Positions 35,444-47,561 of a stretch of 64,000 bases of DNA are shown here, piece after piece. The notes beneath the pieces were generated by a model. That model ran no database searches. It was not told the DNA's origin and was given only the letters and a program-made list of their open reading frames with translations. This DNA is from Asterella californica (lineage: Eukaryota; Streptophyta; Marchantiopsida; Marchantiales; Aytoniaceae): contig JAYKYS010000018.1 of the NCBI GenBank assembly GCA_036924285.1, positions 6,820,001 to 6,884,000 on the forward strand, in the 5' to 3' direction. Position numbers and translations under genes: made by a program. The first letter of the stretch is position 1. Each line of letters starts with the position of its first letter.

Positions 35444-37286
35444 ACATCAATGACGGGCGAGGAAGCCAATTTGAGAGGAAGAACTCGATTATGGGCGAGG
35501 AAGAGATTGCGACGAGGAATCCGTTTGTGACAAAGATCGTTGCAGTGATCGTAGGGATGAGAGGGATGCAGACGGCTAAGGCGCCGAGACTCCGAGCCTT
35601 TGAAGTTAATCGAGCGGCTCTTCGCCGCTATGACAAGGAGCTTGAGGAAATGGGACTAGCGTTCCTCTTACTTCCTTGGTGGGGGATGGTCTCCTCCAAA
35701 TTGGTGCACGAATTGAAGGTCTGCAAGCAGCATCCGGCCGATGATCACTATGGGCGATCATGTAACTAGACCGAAGCTCACTGGTCCGGTGTCTTGGGAA
35801 CTGACGATGCAGGTCGGGAAGGTGACCTTCTTTTTGATACCACATCTGCCGCTGCTTCGCCTGAAGCAGTGAAGAACTTCCCGAATCTTTTCAAGGAGTT
35901 CCCTCTAGGGAGGAATGACTACCGAACGAGCGATTACTGCGATCCGAAGAAGAGAGAAGTAGCCGATGCGATTATGGCGATCTTCAGACCACGAAGAACG
36001 ACATACATGTCGAATTGGCAAATCAATTTCATCGAGCAGCTCTTCGTCAGACGAAGAGCACATTGGACGAGGGTCTTCCACCGTCATGTGCTGAAGCTTT
36101 GGAATGAGAACGACTTGGCGTACATAGGACCATTTGTATCGGTGTTCTATATGAGGATGGGACTGTTGTCGGACGAACAGCAGAGGAAGTTGGGCTTTAC
36201 CGCAGCTGCCGAGGAAGATGAATTTCAGGTGGTACAGACTCCAGCACGAGATGTACAACTCGAGAGGTTCTTCGACGAAGTCGAGGCCGAAGGAGCACCA
36301 GCCGAAGTAGCAGTGGAGGCAACGAAGAAGAACGAGACATCGACTTCAACACCAACTCCAGAGAAGGCGACCGAAGAGATAACTCCGGTCGAAGACGAAG
36401 ATATAGTCGAGGTATCTCCTCCGATCCGTAGGAGTGGAAGGAAGAAACCATTGGAGGAGACGCCGAGGTCTGTGCAGAAGTCCCGGAAGAAGATGAAGCA
36501 GTCGAAGAGGCGACTGAGGAAGCCGATGAAAAGAGCACTCCTCGGACGGAGAAGGACGTTGACACTACACCGAGGAATACCCTTTGTCTGTCGACGATAG
36601 GAGAGATCGAGAAACTGGCTTCTTCGGCGGACTACCTCAAAGATGTAGTCGTACTGCTACTGCACAGCTTGGAAGCGAACCGCGGGACCTACGAGGAAGT
36701 CGTCGGTAGGAAGCTAAACCTAGCAGAGTTAGTGCATACGATGCACTTCGGCCGAGGTAACTGGCAAGAAGAGAAGGAGAATTTGAGGGCTGCACTTCGC
36801 ATGGTCCAGAAGGAGATGCAGACGAGGACCGATGAGCTGAAGACTGTGACATCAGAGAAGGAGGAGCTTCTTCGGCAGAAGATAGATCGCGAGAAAGAGC
36901 ATGAGAAGGTTCTTTCTCTGATGAAGAAGGATTTGGATGACATGCGCGGGCAACGAAACAGGTATCAGGACACTGTCGCCGCCATGACAAAGGAAGTGGA
37001 GGATCTGAAGCACCGCGTCATCAAAGCCGAGGAACTAAGTGCTCAACTTCGGAGTAGGGTCGAGCCAGTGCTGAAGAACTACTTCGCCGTTGAGATGGAC
37101 GCCGAAGAGTCTGGATTTCTTCTAGACCAGCGAGTAATTAGGGAGCTTAGGGAGGTTAGAGCAACCGTAGAGTTCTCAGTTTGCGAGATAGGTAGAGAGC
37201 TAGCGGTAGGAAGCGGTGTTGTTCTTGGTGTCGTTTCGGACACAAGACCTACATCCGACGGTCCAGAAGTGCTCCCGACTTCTTAG
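35444..37286 (+). mobile_element. Family D transposon-borne protein, copy D3, nearly intact
   Basis: Encodes about 600 residues in three pieces. Piece 1 (35491-35769) ends at one in-frame TAG. Piece 2 (35794-36600) continues the same frame. A single frameshift near 36450-36460 then leads to piece 3, which reads through an acidic stretch to 37286. Domains are an N-terminal globular region with YMSNWQINFIEQLFVRRRAH and FVSVFYMRMGLLSDEQQRK, a Glu/Lys/Thr-rich linker, and a long coiled coil starting around TMHFGRGNWQEEKENL and ending REVRATVEFSVCEIGREL. The same order is seen in D1 and D2. I know no named family for it. The repeated, disrupted copies among retrotransposons imply it travels with a mobile element, probably a non-autonomous one. 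It could also be a host gene family captured by one. Confidence 0.75.
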
Positions 37287-38248
37287 GAAGAAGATCCGTC
37301 ATCTTCGGGAAAATCTGTATATAAGCGTTGTGTTGTTCGTATTCAGGACCTCTATGTGTTTTATCATTTTTGAGTTTTCTATTTCTTGAGTTTGCGGAGC
37401 CATTGAGTGTTTTATCTTCTTCGGGGATTTACCTACGAAGTATCGTAGTTTGCTGTGGTAGGAATTAGTCTGGGTGCCGAAGGATTTGCTGTCGACATTT
37501 GAAATCAGAGTAGAACGTTTACGACGAGGACTGAGAATAGATCAGCATCTGCGGAGTTAGTTTCTGCGAAGACGTTTTTGGGCGAAGCTGACTTCGGAAG
37601 AAGTTGTTCTTTGGTGGAACACTTAGGAAGGAGTTCAGTCTGATACTTCGGCGGAAGACGAGTCTTCTTCACCAGAGTTTCCTGAGAGCAGTAGTAGTGA
37701 AAGTAACTTAGTGTGAAGATACTTAGCGTTTATGGTGTTAGAGGCTACCTAGTAGCACTTCAGCAGTACTTCCTCGTGTGACATTTCCGTCCGTGGCTCT
37801 GTTTCTCTGTTGTTCATCTGTTTCTTGAGGTCCCTGACCTGTTCAGTACCTGTTATGTTTATTTGTCAGGATTATCAACTCTGTCTTGTTGGATAGACCT
37901 GAGTTTGATCTCTACCGGGACTGATTTCTGCCCGTGAGAATAAAAGACAACTATAAAGAATCACCTTTGTCACGTGTTCACTACTTTTGGATGATCTTTA
38001 TTTGCATCTCTGTGGGTTCGATCCTTAAATTACTACTTTCGAGCATCTTTTGGTTTTCTTGTGTGTTACAAGCGGTATGACTACTGCTATGTGCACAGAC
38101 TTCTCCATTTCTCAAAGGGTTATTATTTCATGTAAACCTAGTTCAAACGGTTTGGTAGAGAGGACAAACTTTATCTTGTGTCAAATGTGAGCAAAGGCTA
38201 TCGACATGGAAGGGGCCAAACACAACTGAGACAAACGTCTTCATGCGA
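37287..38248. other. 3' flank of family D copy D3, no gene
   Basis: Downstream of the D3 coding region. GCCGAAG/CTTCGG-type words typical of family D persist to about 37700. No terminal repeat or polyA tract marks the end. The remainder holds nothing recognised. Confidence 0.35.
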
Positions 38249-38757
38249 TGTCGTGCCGGATTTTACGTGAAGGATGTCCAAAAAAATACGAGGTTCCTGG
38301 CTGTGGAGATGTAGTGTGCTTAACAAAGAAAGGAAAGAGACAAACAAGCACGAAAATGAGCATCGCTATATATATCAACTATCAATGTACATACACTGAC
38401 GGTTCTTTCTTCCTAAGAACACAAAATTAAGAAACAGACTTGAGCGGTCTGTAATCTGCTTCAAAACCCCCCTAAAACTAGTCTTTAAACCCAGACCCAA
38501 AACTATCAAAGCGTAACTCAAAGCAAGAAAAACATCCCTTTGCTAACAAAAAGAGCTGCACCAGTACCACACGATTCAAACCCAAGTCCAAACAACGTTC
38601 ATGTACAAGCTCTTAGCTAAAGCTAGCTACCACAAGCTGTACATAACCAACTAGAACTTCAACGAACTAAAAAAGATGAAACCGTAGCGAAGAAACCAAA
38701 AAGTTTATATGAGAACTTTCTCTTTTCGTCAAACGGACTTCAGATGTCGATAAGTGT
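38249..38757. repeat. Truncated LTR of the element C family
   Basis: Begins TGTCGTGCCGGATTTTACGT and follows the first 500 bases of the C LTR at 60331 and 40239, with shared phrases GTGAAGGATGTCC and CGGTCTGTAAT. It then stops near 38757 at ATGTCGATAAG. About three quarters of the LTR is missing and no target duplication is visible. Confidence 0.75.
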
Positions 38758-39419
38758 AACAACTTAGAGAAACAAAATGTATCAGAAATATTAAATTAAG
38801 GATCGTTCTCACGGAGATACAGTTAACAATTACACAAATCACAGTACAACAACGTCACAATAATAATTCTGATAGTTTTTCAATTATTCTCACGGAATGG
38901 AATAATATCCGGATGAGAGTTTGAGTTTGATAGAAACTAAATCCAAGCAAAACTTGATAAATTGAATATAAACAAATGAAAATAGTTATTGATCAGGGAC
39001 CCTTTAAACAATAGAGATAAAGATTCAAGAAGACAGACGTATGAATGAATGAACATTGCAAAATACTGATGAAATGTTACTAGTATTCTTCCGAAAAGAC
39101 AAAAGAACACAAACTTCACATCAAGGCACAAAGAATAAGCCCCTACTCTTCCTAAAAAGTGTTTTTTTCCAACTAAATCATCACTCTTAAAGAACTCACA
39201 ACTTATTTGAAGAAGTCTTCTTCAAGAAGAAGCAACCATCTTCCAAACTCTTCTTACAGTTTAACTTATCTCTTCCACTTCACAGTAACTGATTTGTTCT
39301 CAGATCTTCGAAATATCCTTCTTTCAAATGTTACGAAGACTCTCTTCGCCGAAGTCAGACTGTGGAGATCTATGTCAACCAGATTTACTCCTGCGACAAC
39401 AAACTACGATCTTTGTAGG
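38758..39419. other. Unassigned AT-rich sequence
   Basis: Starts with the phrase AAGGATCGTTCTCACGGAG, a style of sequence common in plant repeats, but I cannot assign it. No coding region is supported. The last 200 bases lead into family D copy D2 and contain CTTCGCCGAAG words like those of family D. Confidence 0.3.
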
Positions 39420-40238
39420 AAATTACCTTCGCCCAAATCATTCACACTCTTACTCCGCAATCTTCCGTAACGAAAATTAATTAACAAAGACTAAAAACAT
39501 AGAAAAGGTATAATGTCTAAGAATCGTATCGCTTATATACTCTCTTGTCTGAAGATGGCGAATCTCATTTCTACAAAGAAAAGATTACATCTAGAACGTC
39601 GGATCACGACTCCTCGCTTGGCAGAACCGAAGTTTCTCCACTACCTAACTGTAAAGTCCTACCTATACTCCATAACGATAACTTAACCATCTCCCTAAGC
39701 TCGTGAATCTCACGGACTATCCTCTCCGCGACTCTAACTATCCTACTCTTAGCCGAAGGGTATGGTGCTGTGGTCATCTCCACTCGAAGTCGTGTGAGAA
39801 GCTCCTTCTCTGTTGAGTCAAGCTCGTTGACAAAGTATGAAGTCGTCATCTCGTGTCGCTCTTATCCCGAAGCTCTTCGGTCTTCGTCTCCGCAATGGCC
39901 TTCGCTTCTGATGTCTTCTATAGTTCTTCATCCTTAGTTGCCAACAGCTCTTGCAAGGTGTCCCTCTTTGACTTCATATTCTGAAAACGTGAAGTCATCA
40001 GAGTTTAACTTGACATGCAAGTCTTGAATTTCCTGTGAAGTCTTCGTTTGTTCCTCGGAATTCGCTTGTTGTAAAGCATTGCGTTCTACTGTCATCTTTT
40101 TTAGCTCTCGAAGAGGCTTCTAACTTCACCATCAGTTGATCTTTCTCCGCGAGCCATCCTTGTCGTTCGACGTGTACTGCGCTGAGAAGATCAGTCAACG
40201 TCAAGGATATCTTTGTCTCCTCCTGGTAAACATACCGT
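39420..40238 (-). mobile_element. Family D copy D2, 3' part (left of the element C insertion)
   Basis: Minus-strand coiled-coil region. It runs from YVYQEETKISLTLTDLL at the junction through VERQGWLAEKD to ELDSTEKELLTRLRVE and RIVREIHELREM (end near 39604). A 3' flank shared with D1 follows. The break at 40238 falls inside the coding frame, and the rest of the protein resumes at 62326. CCGT occurs on both sides (40235-40238 and 62326-62329) as the target duplication of element C. Frameshifts are present within the part itself. Confidence 0.8.
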
Positions 40239-41817
40239 TGTCATGTCAGATATTGCGTGAAGGATGTATAGGAAAATGTGAGGTTCCTGGCTGTTGAGAT
40301 GCTGTGGGTGTTGAACAGAGACAAGACTGAGAGAAACAATCACGAAAACAAATGTTGCAATATATACCAACTCCAAATGTATGTACACTGCCGGTTCTTC
40401 TTCCTAAGAACACAAAACTGAGAAACAGACCAGAGCGGTCTGTAATCTACTTCAAAGCCCTTAAAACGAACCCCTGAATCTCAATCCTGATCCAAAACCA
40501 CCGAAGCGTAACTCAAAGCACGAGAAACTTCTCTTTGCTAACAAATAGAGCTGCACCAATATCACACGATTGAAACCCAAGTCCAAACCACATCCATGTA
40601 CAAGCTCTTAGCCAAAGGTAGCTACCACAAGCTGTATATAGCCAACTAGATCTCGAACGAACTCAAAAGGACAAAACTCGTAGCAAAGAAATTGAAAAAG
40701 ACCTATATGAGAACTCTTTTTTTGTCAAACAGTCTTCAGATGTCGATACGGTCTTCTTCCCTGACTCCGTTGACCTCAAGAACTATCAGATCCAACTCCC
40801 GACAGCCGAGATATCACCAGTTTTCGATCGTAGGTGACCGAACCTTCAAAAACTCTTCCTACGGCTTAAAATCGCACACACCGCTCAAAGGATCGCTTGA
40901 TTTGATATCTGTCTTCTCTGGCAGGTAGATCTAGCTATCATGAACCCAACGAGACTCCAAACAAGCCGTTTGGAGTTCCCCTTGAAAAACCACGCAAGAA
41001 ATTTGATCGCAGGTTGCAAAAAACTGACGTAAATGGCTCCCTACGGCTCAAACTCGCTCATCTCACCCAAACCAACAATCCAATCCACGTACTGTCTTCT
41101 CCTATGCGTAGATGAAGACTCCCTGGTCACGTAGGCACCAAGAACAAAGAGCTTGGCTCACCGATCGCGAAGAACAACCCAATTTCAGATCGCACGTGAT
41201 GAAAAACTTGGTGCAAGCGCTTCCCAGCGAGCCAATTTCACTTAGAATTCCTAAACCGCCGATGAAACTTGGTATCGTCTTCAATTTCTTGAAGACTCGT
41301 TGTTTTGATCCCGATGGATCCAAGGACAGCAAGTTTGGACTTCAGAACGGTCCGAACGGTCCAACTCCTCTTCATAGATCACTGAAGCTCCCAAATCCCC
41401 TTCTTGCGTCTCAATTTTTTCCAGAACACATTCTCCGATCTGTCTCTTCAAGAACCGTCTTAACCCACACGTAGCCTGCACAGATCTGAACCTAATAACA
41501 CCTTGCGCGCGTGTATTGGACTTAAAATCCCTCAAACCGTCCACTGACAGATCGCAGAAACAAGCTTACCTCTTAAGCTGCCCCCTTATGTCAGTCTTTA
41601 TACGTACAAGGTTTCTTCAATAATGAGGAAGCAGACCCCTTGCATCCTTAGTATAGCGCTTGGAGCCGCAAATACCCAGTCTGTAGAGTAAACTAAGGCC
41701 TAGCTTGATTTTTCCTTCTTTTGAGTCGCGTAACTTCTCCACTAGGCGTCCAAACGAAGTAGACAAGATCCCCATGGAAAGTTGACAATCAGCTCTACCC
41801 ATCGATGCGATGAAAGT
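40239..41817 (-). repeat. Element C 3' LTR, outer portion
   Basis: Starts TGTCATGTCAGATATTGCG on the plus strand and matches 60331-61873 throughout. It is interrupted at 41817 by element B and resumes at 54027. AAAGT at 41813-41817 and at 54022-54026 is the duplication made by B. Together the two portions total 2013 bp, against 1995 bp for the other LTR. Confidence 0.9.
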
Positions 41818-42953
41818 TTCGCGCACCTACCGCCTTGTTGCGCCAGCGGAAGCTCTAACTTAGTATGTTGTAAACTTTACACCGCTAACATGCAAACACA
41901 ATCACAAGTTAGCGTCCATGCACCACTTACCTTATCTCAGTTTGGTCTGGACCGGAGCCGGACCGTCTTCCTAATCATCAAGCTCAGCATTCCTAAGTCC
42001 CGACCTAGACCCGACTAGGTCGGTCCCAAACATGAGCAAGTCACAAGATCACTTGGGACGGACTTCCCATAAAGTCCAGGATCCTAAACGGTGCCTCCAG
42101 CACACCTAGCGGCCCAACCGTCCGTGATGTCCGTTTGGGTCTAGGCCCCCGAACGGTGGTCTAACCCGCCGACTCGTTCTCTAGTCTTGCCCCAGCCCTT
42201 ACATCGTTCTTAAGTCCAAACGTCCAAGTCTGGACGAGAACGTGTCTTGGAACCGGCCCAGTCATCACCTCATGCCCCCAGAGTCCTTCCGTCGAACCTT
42301 GGGGTCGGGTGACTCGTCCTAGTCCACCCAGGCATCGAGCCCCCCTCATATATACTTCTGGGGATCGCCGGCCCCGCCCTCCTCTTTGGTCCTTGAAAAT
42401 TATACCACAATCCGATTGTGGTTTGGTCATAACTTCCCGCTCGGAGGTCAGATCGAGGAGTGTTATATATCACTGGAAAGCTCTCGACGAGACCTTTCCA
42501 ATGATACTTCACTCGCCTCGAGATCTTACGTGGAGCTCCGTCCATGACCTAAAACGTCTCTGGAGCTCCAACACTTGATCATTTTTCGGAAACTTGTGGT
42601 CCAGACCCAGACTTGAACCTTGTGGTTCGGACCAGCGTCCGAACCACGGTCCGTCTGCGTCTCGGACCCACGTCTCGGTCTCACGTCTCAGACCCACATC
42701 TCAGACCTATATCTCGGTTCGTTCTCAGACTCGCCCCCTTAAGTCAGCATTTGTCCGGGGTCCTCTTGAGGTAGGCCCTTATGTCCTAACCCAAGGTTCC
42801 AACCTTGGTTCAGAGAACCACTTAGGGTTCATCTGATCCCGACTTCCCGGCCAAGCCGTTAAGTCCTACTCGCATCGTTCACAACCTAGCGCAAGTCCGC
42901 TAGAGTTCTGTTGTTCGCGTCTGTGCCTGATCTTGAGAATGAGGGTCGCGACA
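41818..42953 (-). repeat. Element B 3' LTR
   Basis: The element-side end is TGTCGCGAC (minus strand, at 42953). The distal end at 41818 reads GCGCGAA rather than a canonical CA. It matches the right-hand B LTR across 42190-42953 and the E LTR more distantly. It contains short tandem CGTCTCGGACCCA-like units near 42655-42715. The distal 370 bases are absent from the right-hand copy. Confidence 0.8.
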
Positions 42954-42969
42954 CTCAACCCCACTTTGG
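42954..42969 (-). other. Polypurine tract of element B
   Basis: On the minus strand, a CCAAAGTGGGGTTGAG stretch abuts the TG start of the 3' LTR. This is where plus-strand DNA synthesis is primed in LTR retrotransposons. Confidence 0.6.
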
Positions 42970-43658
42970 AGGTTGATGCCCTCATCAACAATGATCCTTT
43001 AAGTTAACACCAAGTTCAAAATGGGTAGCCAATCCCTTGGCGTCAGAATTGCGTTCTGGTAGCTAACCCGCAATTCTCTTCTTGGCTTGAGTCTTAAGTT
43101 GTCGCTAGAACACTTAGAAAATTCTCGAGAAAAGCTTTACCTTTTTGGCTTACCCTAAACAAAACTAGTTGACAATTTCTAAACATTCTACTTAAGACTC
43201 TAACTTGCTAACTATAAGTATTCACACCTACTTACTAGGTCCCCCCGAAACTCACTTTCCGATCGCAATCTGATTTGACTTAGACGCGCGACTAAGTTTA
43301 CTTTGCAGTTAGAAAACCGTAAAGCAATATCACCCCAAGCCCCAAGACAAGTATGAAAGTTCATACTTGCTTTGCCAACGCTACGGCAAACCTAAGTCTT
43401 GACATCAAGACTTAGTCTTGATTTAGATGCTTATCCAAACCAGCTCGCTTCATTTGAGTGTGATTCGTTCTTCCTCTTGACAACATCCTAGGCATCTGAT
43501 CAGAACTAGTCATAGCCATGCACTACCAATACACGTTGTCGCGCTACTTGGCGGCTACATGTTATATTTCTACTCCGACGCTTGAGTTTAGTAGTTCTAG
43601 AAGTTAGCTTATATTACTTCTAGTCGTTTATGTATATGTTTGACACCTTTGCATACGG
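42970..43658 (-). other. Element B 3' untranslated region, up to the element A insertion
   Basis: No coding region. By position it is the stretch of B between the end of its coding part and its 3' LTR, now separated from the rest by element A. ACGG at 43655-43658 precedes the LTR of A. Confidence 0.45.
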
Positions 43659-44809
43659 TGTTAACACTATTTTGAGTCTTAGTAGGTTGATTACCATGTT
43701 GATAGGGCTTAAGCTCATGGGTTGTATTTGCGTGTCGCCCATGCACGCTTTCTAGCTGATTTAAGTTATTTTTCGGGGCTGCGTGTCATTTTAAGTAATT
43801 TAAGTTTTACGTTGGCACTCTAGGGGGCTTGACGTGGTAGCCTATTAGTAAAACTAAGTTGCCACGTGGTTTATGGTACTAAAGGACAACCAAGTGGAGC
43901 TATGAACTCCCATTGGTCTGTTTTTGTCTTTTGTTAAACTCTAACTTTAGACACAGAGTTCTAGAGTAGAGTTCGAGCATTTGGTGAGAGATCTTCGAAA
44001 TCTGAGCACAGGGGGAGAGAGCTCGTCATGCCAAGCACCTCCAGTGAAATTTTTGATCGATTTGAGTCAATAAAGATGGAGTTATGAGCAATTGAAGTTC
44101 GGATTGTGCCAGAACTGAATCACTTTTGTTGGATTTAGGGTTTTCAGTGTCACTCGCAGCAGATTTGAGGAAATTGCTTCAAAACTTCGAGGTTGTGTTC
44201 TCTGCCAGCTGGGCTACGATTTCCCAAAAAGTTTCATATCGATTGAGCGACTGAGTAATTCAGGGCGGCCGCTGAAGTTGAGGGGGTCTGAAAAGCTCTT
44301 AATCTAGAGCAGCGACTTCAGAGCAGGAGATCTGGAGTTCTGTGTACATTCAGGAGTCCCAACTTCACAGGAGTGTTGAGCAAGCTGTGAACTGCAAATC
44401 CTGTAAGAAACTTCGAAATTGATCGAGCCAAGCTCTTGTTATAGGTCAAAATAGCTGGCTGGGTACCAGAAATTGCCGTAGTTTTCTTGTTCAGAACTTT
44501 TCTGTCCATATCTCCGTGTCAGAATTTGATCTCAGGCTGAAACTTCGTGTGTGAGTTCAGTAGTACCTCATTTGCATGTAGGGGAAGTTTAGAAGTCTAA
44601 ACCTTCATAGTTTTCTTCTCCGTGAGTGTCAAAGTTCACCGCCGGATCCTATTACTGCCAGCTAGACCTGAATTTTGCTTTCTGAGCATATTACTAGATC
44701 TTACACATCTGTGTGAGTGTTTATAGCCATATTGTGAGCCAACCTCTTGAGTAAACAACCACAGCCAGAAGCCCGGCGCTTTCCTAGGTAGACGGATCAC
44801 ACTCCGACA
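43659..44809 (+). repeat. Element A 5' LTR
   Basis: Runs from TGTTAACACTATTTTGAGTC to ACTCCGACA, followed by a primer-binding site. It matches the solo LTR at 49385-50705 (opposite strand) along most of its length, for example around GGCACTCTAGGGGGCTTGAC. Its first 110 bases are missing or replaced relative to the solo copy. The flanking tetranucleotide ACGG equals that of the solo LTR. Confidence 0.8.
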
Positions 44810-44819
44810 TACTCTCTTT

Positions 44820-44839
44820 TGGTGAACTCGACGTGAAAC
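44820..44839 (+). other. Primer-binding site of element A
   Basis: TGGTGAACTCGACGTGAAAC, ten bases after the LTR. It differs at only two positions from that of element E and three from that of C. Confidence 0.7.
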
Positions 44840-44884
44840 ACCTAGGGTGGGAGTTTTCTTGAGAGTGTTACAGGATCAGGTATC

Positions 44885-46657
44885 ATGGCCAACCAAGGAT
44901 CATCAAGTGGAGGTGCTACTGCTGCTCAGCAACCTGTTCAGTTGGATGCTGCTACGATGAAGATGTTCCAAGCCTTTTCCATGTTTATGCAGCAGCAACA
45001 GAGCACAGAGAGGAAGGAGGTATTAGCAACCAAGGCGTTGCAATCTGTGGTGCATCAGATGGATCAGTTCAAGGGGACAGATATTTCCAAGTACGTGCGG
45101 TACTATGCTAGGGAGATGGAGGTGAACAAGGTACCTGAGAAGGAGATGGTGGAGAACTTTGAACTTGCTGTTGTCCTTGAGATTCGTGGGCGTGTGAAGG
45201 AGCTCAAGCAGCAGCAAGGACAGAGTTGGGAGAGCTTTATGCACGCTTTGAAGGAAGAGTACTACACTGAAGATTCAGAGAGGGTGACCAAGAGAACGTT
45301 CTTGGAGTGGGTGGTTAAGCCTAACAAAGGTTTGTCTGTAAATGAGTTGTTAAGGGAGTTTGATCGTCAGTATGCTCAGCTTTCTAGGACAGACAAGCTT
45401 ACATTAGAGGTGGAGAAGACCGAGCTTTTCCTACAAGCAGCGGACGTGACTATTCAAGATAAGCTTGAGCTGTTGCTGGAAGACAAGAGTGAGGAGAGAG
45501 TATTGAAGACTGGTTAGAAGGAGGTTGAAGAGGCTGTCTCTTTGCTGACCAAGAGACAGAAAAGAAGGGACAAGGTGGTGGTAAGTGAAGCAGCATCTCT
45601 GATAATTCATGTCAAGCAGTTGCCTACTAAGCCCGCTTTGGTAATTGCTAGAGAGGAAGACTCACCGCTTGATGAGTTGATTAAGGGTATGAAGGAGCTT
45701 AAGCTTAAGCTCACTAGGTTAGAAGAGAATGAGCAGAATGTACAGCCTGCTATGCAGAGACCTCAGATGAGAGAAGGCTTTGTTCATCGTTGTATATGGT
45801 GCGATAGCCTAGACCATGTAAGAAGAGATTGTGGAGAGTTTTCAGATGCATTGAGGAAAGATCTTATCTTCTTCAAAGATGGTAAGATCCATTTGAGAGA
45901 GACTGGGATGATGTTGGGAACCAACTTTGGCAAGGGTGGTATGAAGAGACTTGTGAATGAGATATCAGCATCACATGATGTTTCTCTTGTGAATGCTGCT
46001 ACGTGTGGAGTGAAAGTGGAAATGGAGAGAGAGAAAGGGACTACTGGGTTGTGGTCTGATGTAGTGCGGTCTGTAGCTAGAACAGAGTTAGACAAGGATG
46101 TGCTACGGAGGGTTGGCAACTCAATTCGAGAAACTACATGATGGAATGACCCTGTAGACACTATGTCAGTGCATGCTTATGTTGCAAGAAGTCATCATGA
46201 AGCTGTACTAGAAGAAAAACGCAGGAGGGAGGATGCAGGTGAGGCTTCTACAGCCAAACGACCTGCTACCAGGAGTGAAAGGACTAGACCAGAGACAAGG
46301 CAGGAAACAACACCTACTCGGGAGGAGACTATGGAGGATCTACCACCTACAACACCAAAGGAGAAGGAGAGAAACAAGGAGAAGGGTAAGATGCATGCAT
46401 ACAAACTTCAGTCTGACATTGAGATTACTACAGACTTGAAGTAGGTGTTAGAGAACCGTATCTTGAATGGGAAGGTTGAGTTTACTTTGGGTGAGATTCT
46501 TGGGATTGCAAAGCGTGAGTTCCATGAGGTTATCATAGATATCATCAAGAGGAAACGTCAGATTTTGGGTGAAGCAGCTACGCTTAACGCTCTAGGGACC
46601 AAACTGTCGGAGGATGAGGAAGATGAGATTGCTGGTTACTGCTCTCAAGTATCATAA
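44885..46657 (+). pseudogene. Element A gag and start of pol, one frame with point stops
   Basis: One continuous frame is broken only by stops at 45515-45517 (TAG), 46139-46141 (TGA) and 46442-46444 (TAG), and ends at 46655-46657. The start MANQGSSSGGATAAQQPVQL leads into the capsid-type region with LEWVVKPNKGLSVNELLREF. A CCHC zinc knuckle follows, CIWCDSLDHVRRDC, then a charged linker and a segment EFTLGEILGIAKREFHEVII also present in element C. Homology to C ends near 46743, before the protease, so pol is missing. Gag packages the element RNA into particles; this copy cannot do so. Confidence 0.85.
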
Positions 46658-46739
46658 GGGAGATCGTATCAGCACGTGAGGTTTGAAGATGAGATAGAAG
46701 CATCGCAGAAGAGCCATTACTCTCACAACCATTGCAATA

Positions 46740-47131
46740 AAAGGTAAGACAAAAGAAAACGGTGAAGCTATCACTCGATTGTAATATTCTTGTCCGAAGT
46801 TTTTCACGATCCAAGCCCCATGATTGATCTTCGGTATGCAATGGCACCGGACATCGACCCAAAAGTTGAAAGGAACGTTTGATGGATAGTTGAGATTCAT
46901 TGTTCCTCACAATAAAATGTATACCGTCATATCTCAAGTCTCTCCGTATGTTACGATCGGAAGGATCACCGGAAGCTGTAACTCCATCATTCTTCTCATG
47001 AATTCATCGCCAAAGTATGCAACTAACCACTGTCGAAAGTGATCGCGGTGGATGCAATGAAGGTTGATGTGAAACGGATTCGGGGAGGGAAGATCCGAAG
47101 CCGGTAACACACCTCCGTCCATAACCACCAC
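46740..47131 (-). other. Unrecognised coding relic with two similar segments
   Basis: On the minus strand, between the end of B pol and the truncated end of A. Two segments in the same style follow each other. The first is NPFHINLHCIHRDHFRQWLV...FGDEFMRRMMELQLPVILPI. The second is VPFNFWVDVRCHCIP...AWIVKNFGQEYYNRVI...FVLPF. Both share F-x-(I/V), H/R-C-I, W-(L/I)-V, F-G-x-E, R and V-L-P in the same order. Two stops separate them. I recognise no family. It may be an extra gene at the 3' end of B or a fragment of another insertion. Confidence 0.4.
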
Positions 47132-47561
47132 TCCTGCAGTTCTTCATTCCTCCATGCAGACCACCGAGAACCCTTACGAATCACCCGCTGAGAGAGAATG
47201 CCGTATGAACTTTCGACCCATCATTTTATACACAAATGCGGCGACAAGGACCACTGAAGTGAACGCACACAGATCGATGACTTGGCACGTTCTTCTACCG
47301 TGCGATCACTTAAACAGATAATCACAAACGTGGCACTCATCACACCGTCGGTGAGTTACGCGATACGGTTCACGAAACATAGAAAAGAAACACAACATAG
47401 GTTACACAGGAATTTCACACAGGAGTCGAACCACAACACGACAGCGCCGAGATCGCAAAATAGACTCCACCTCATATTCTGCTTCGTCTTGCACGACACC
47501 GCTATCAAACATTTATGATTACGTTTTTCTGTCTTCCTCACCATTGTCGCAACTCGCGTTT

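Noticed and set aside
46195..46404. Minus-strand frame over element A gag with a hydrophobic start
   Set aside because: A shadow of the charged gag linker on the plus strand.
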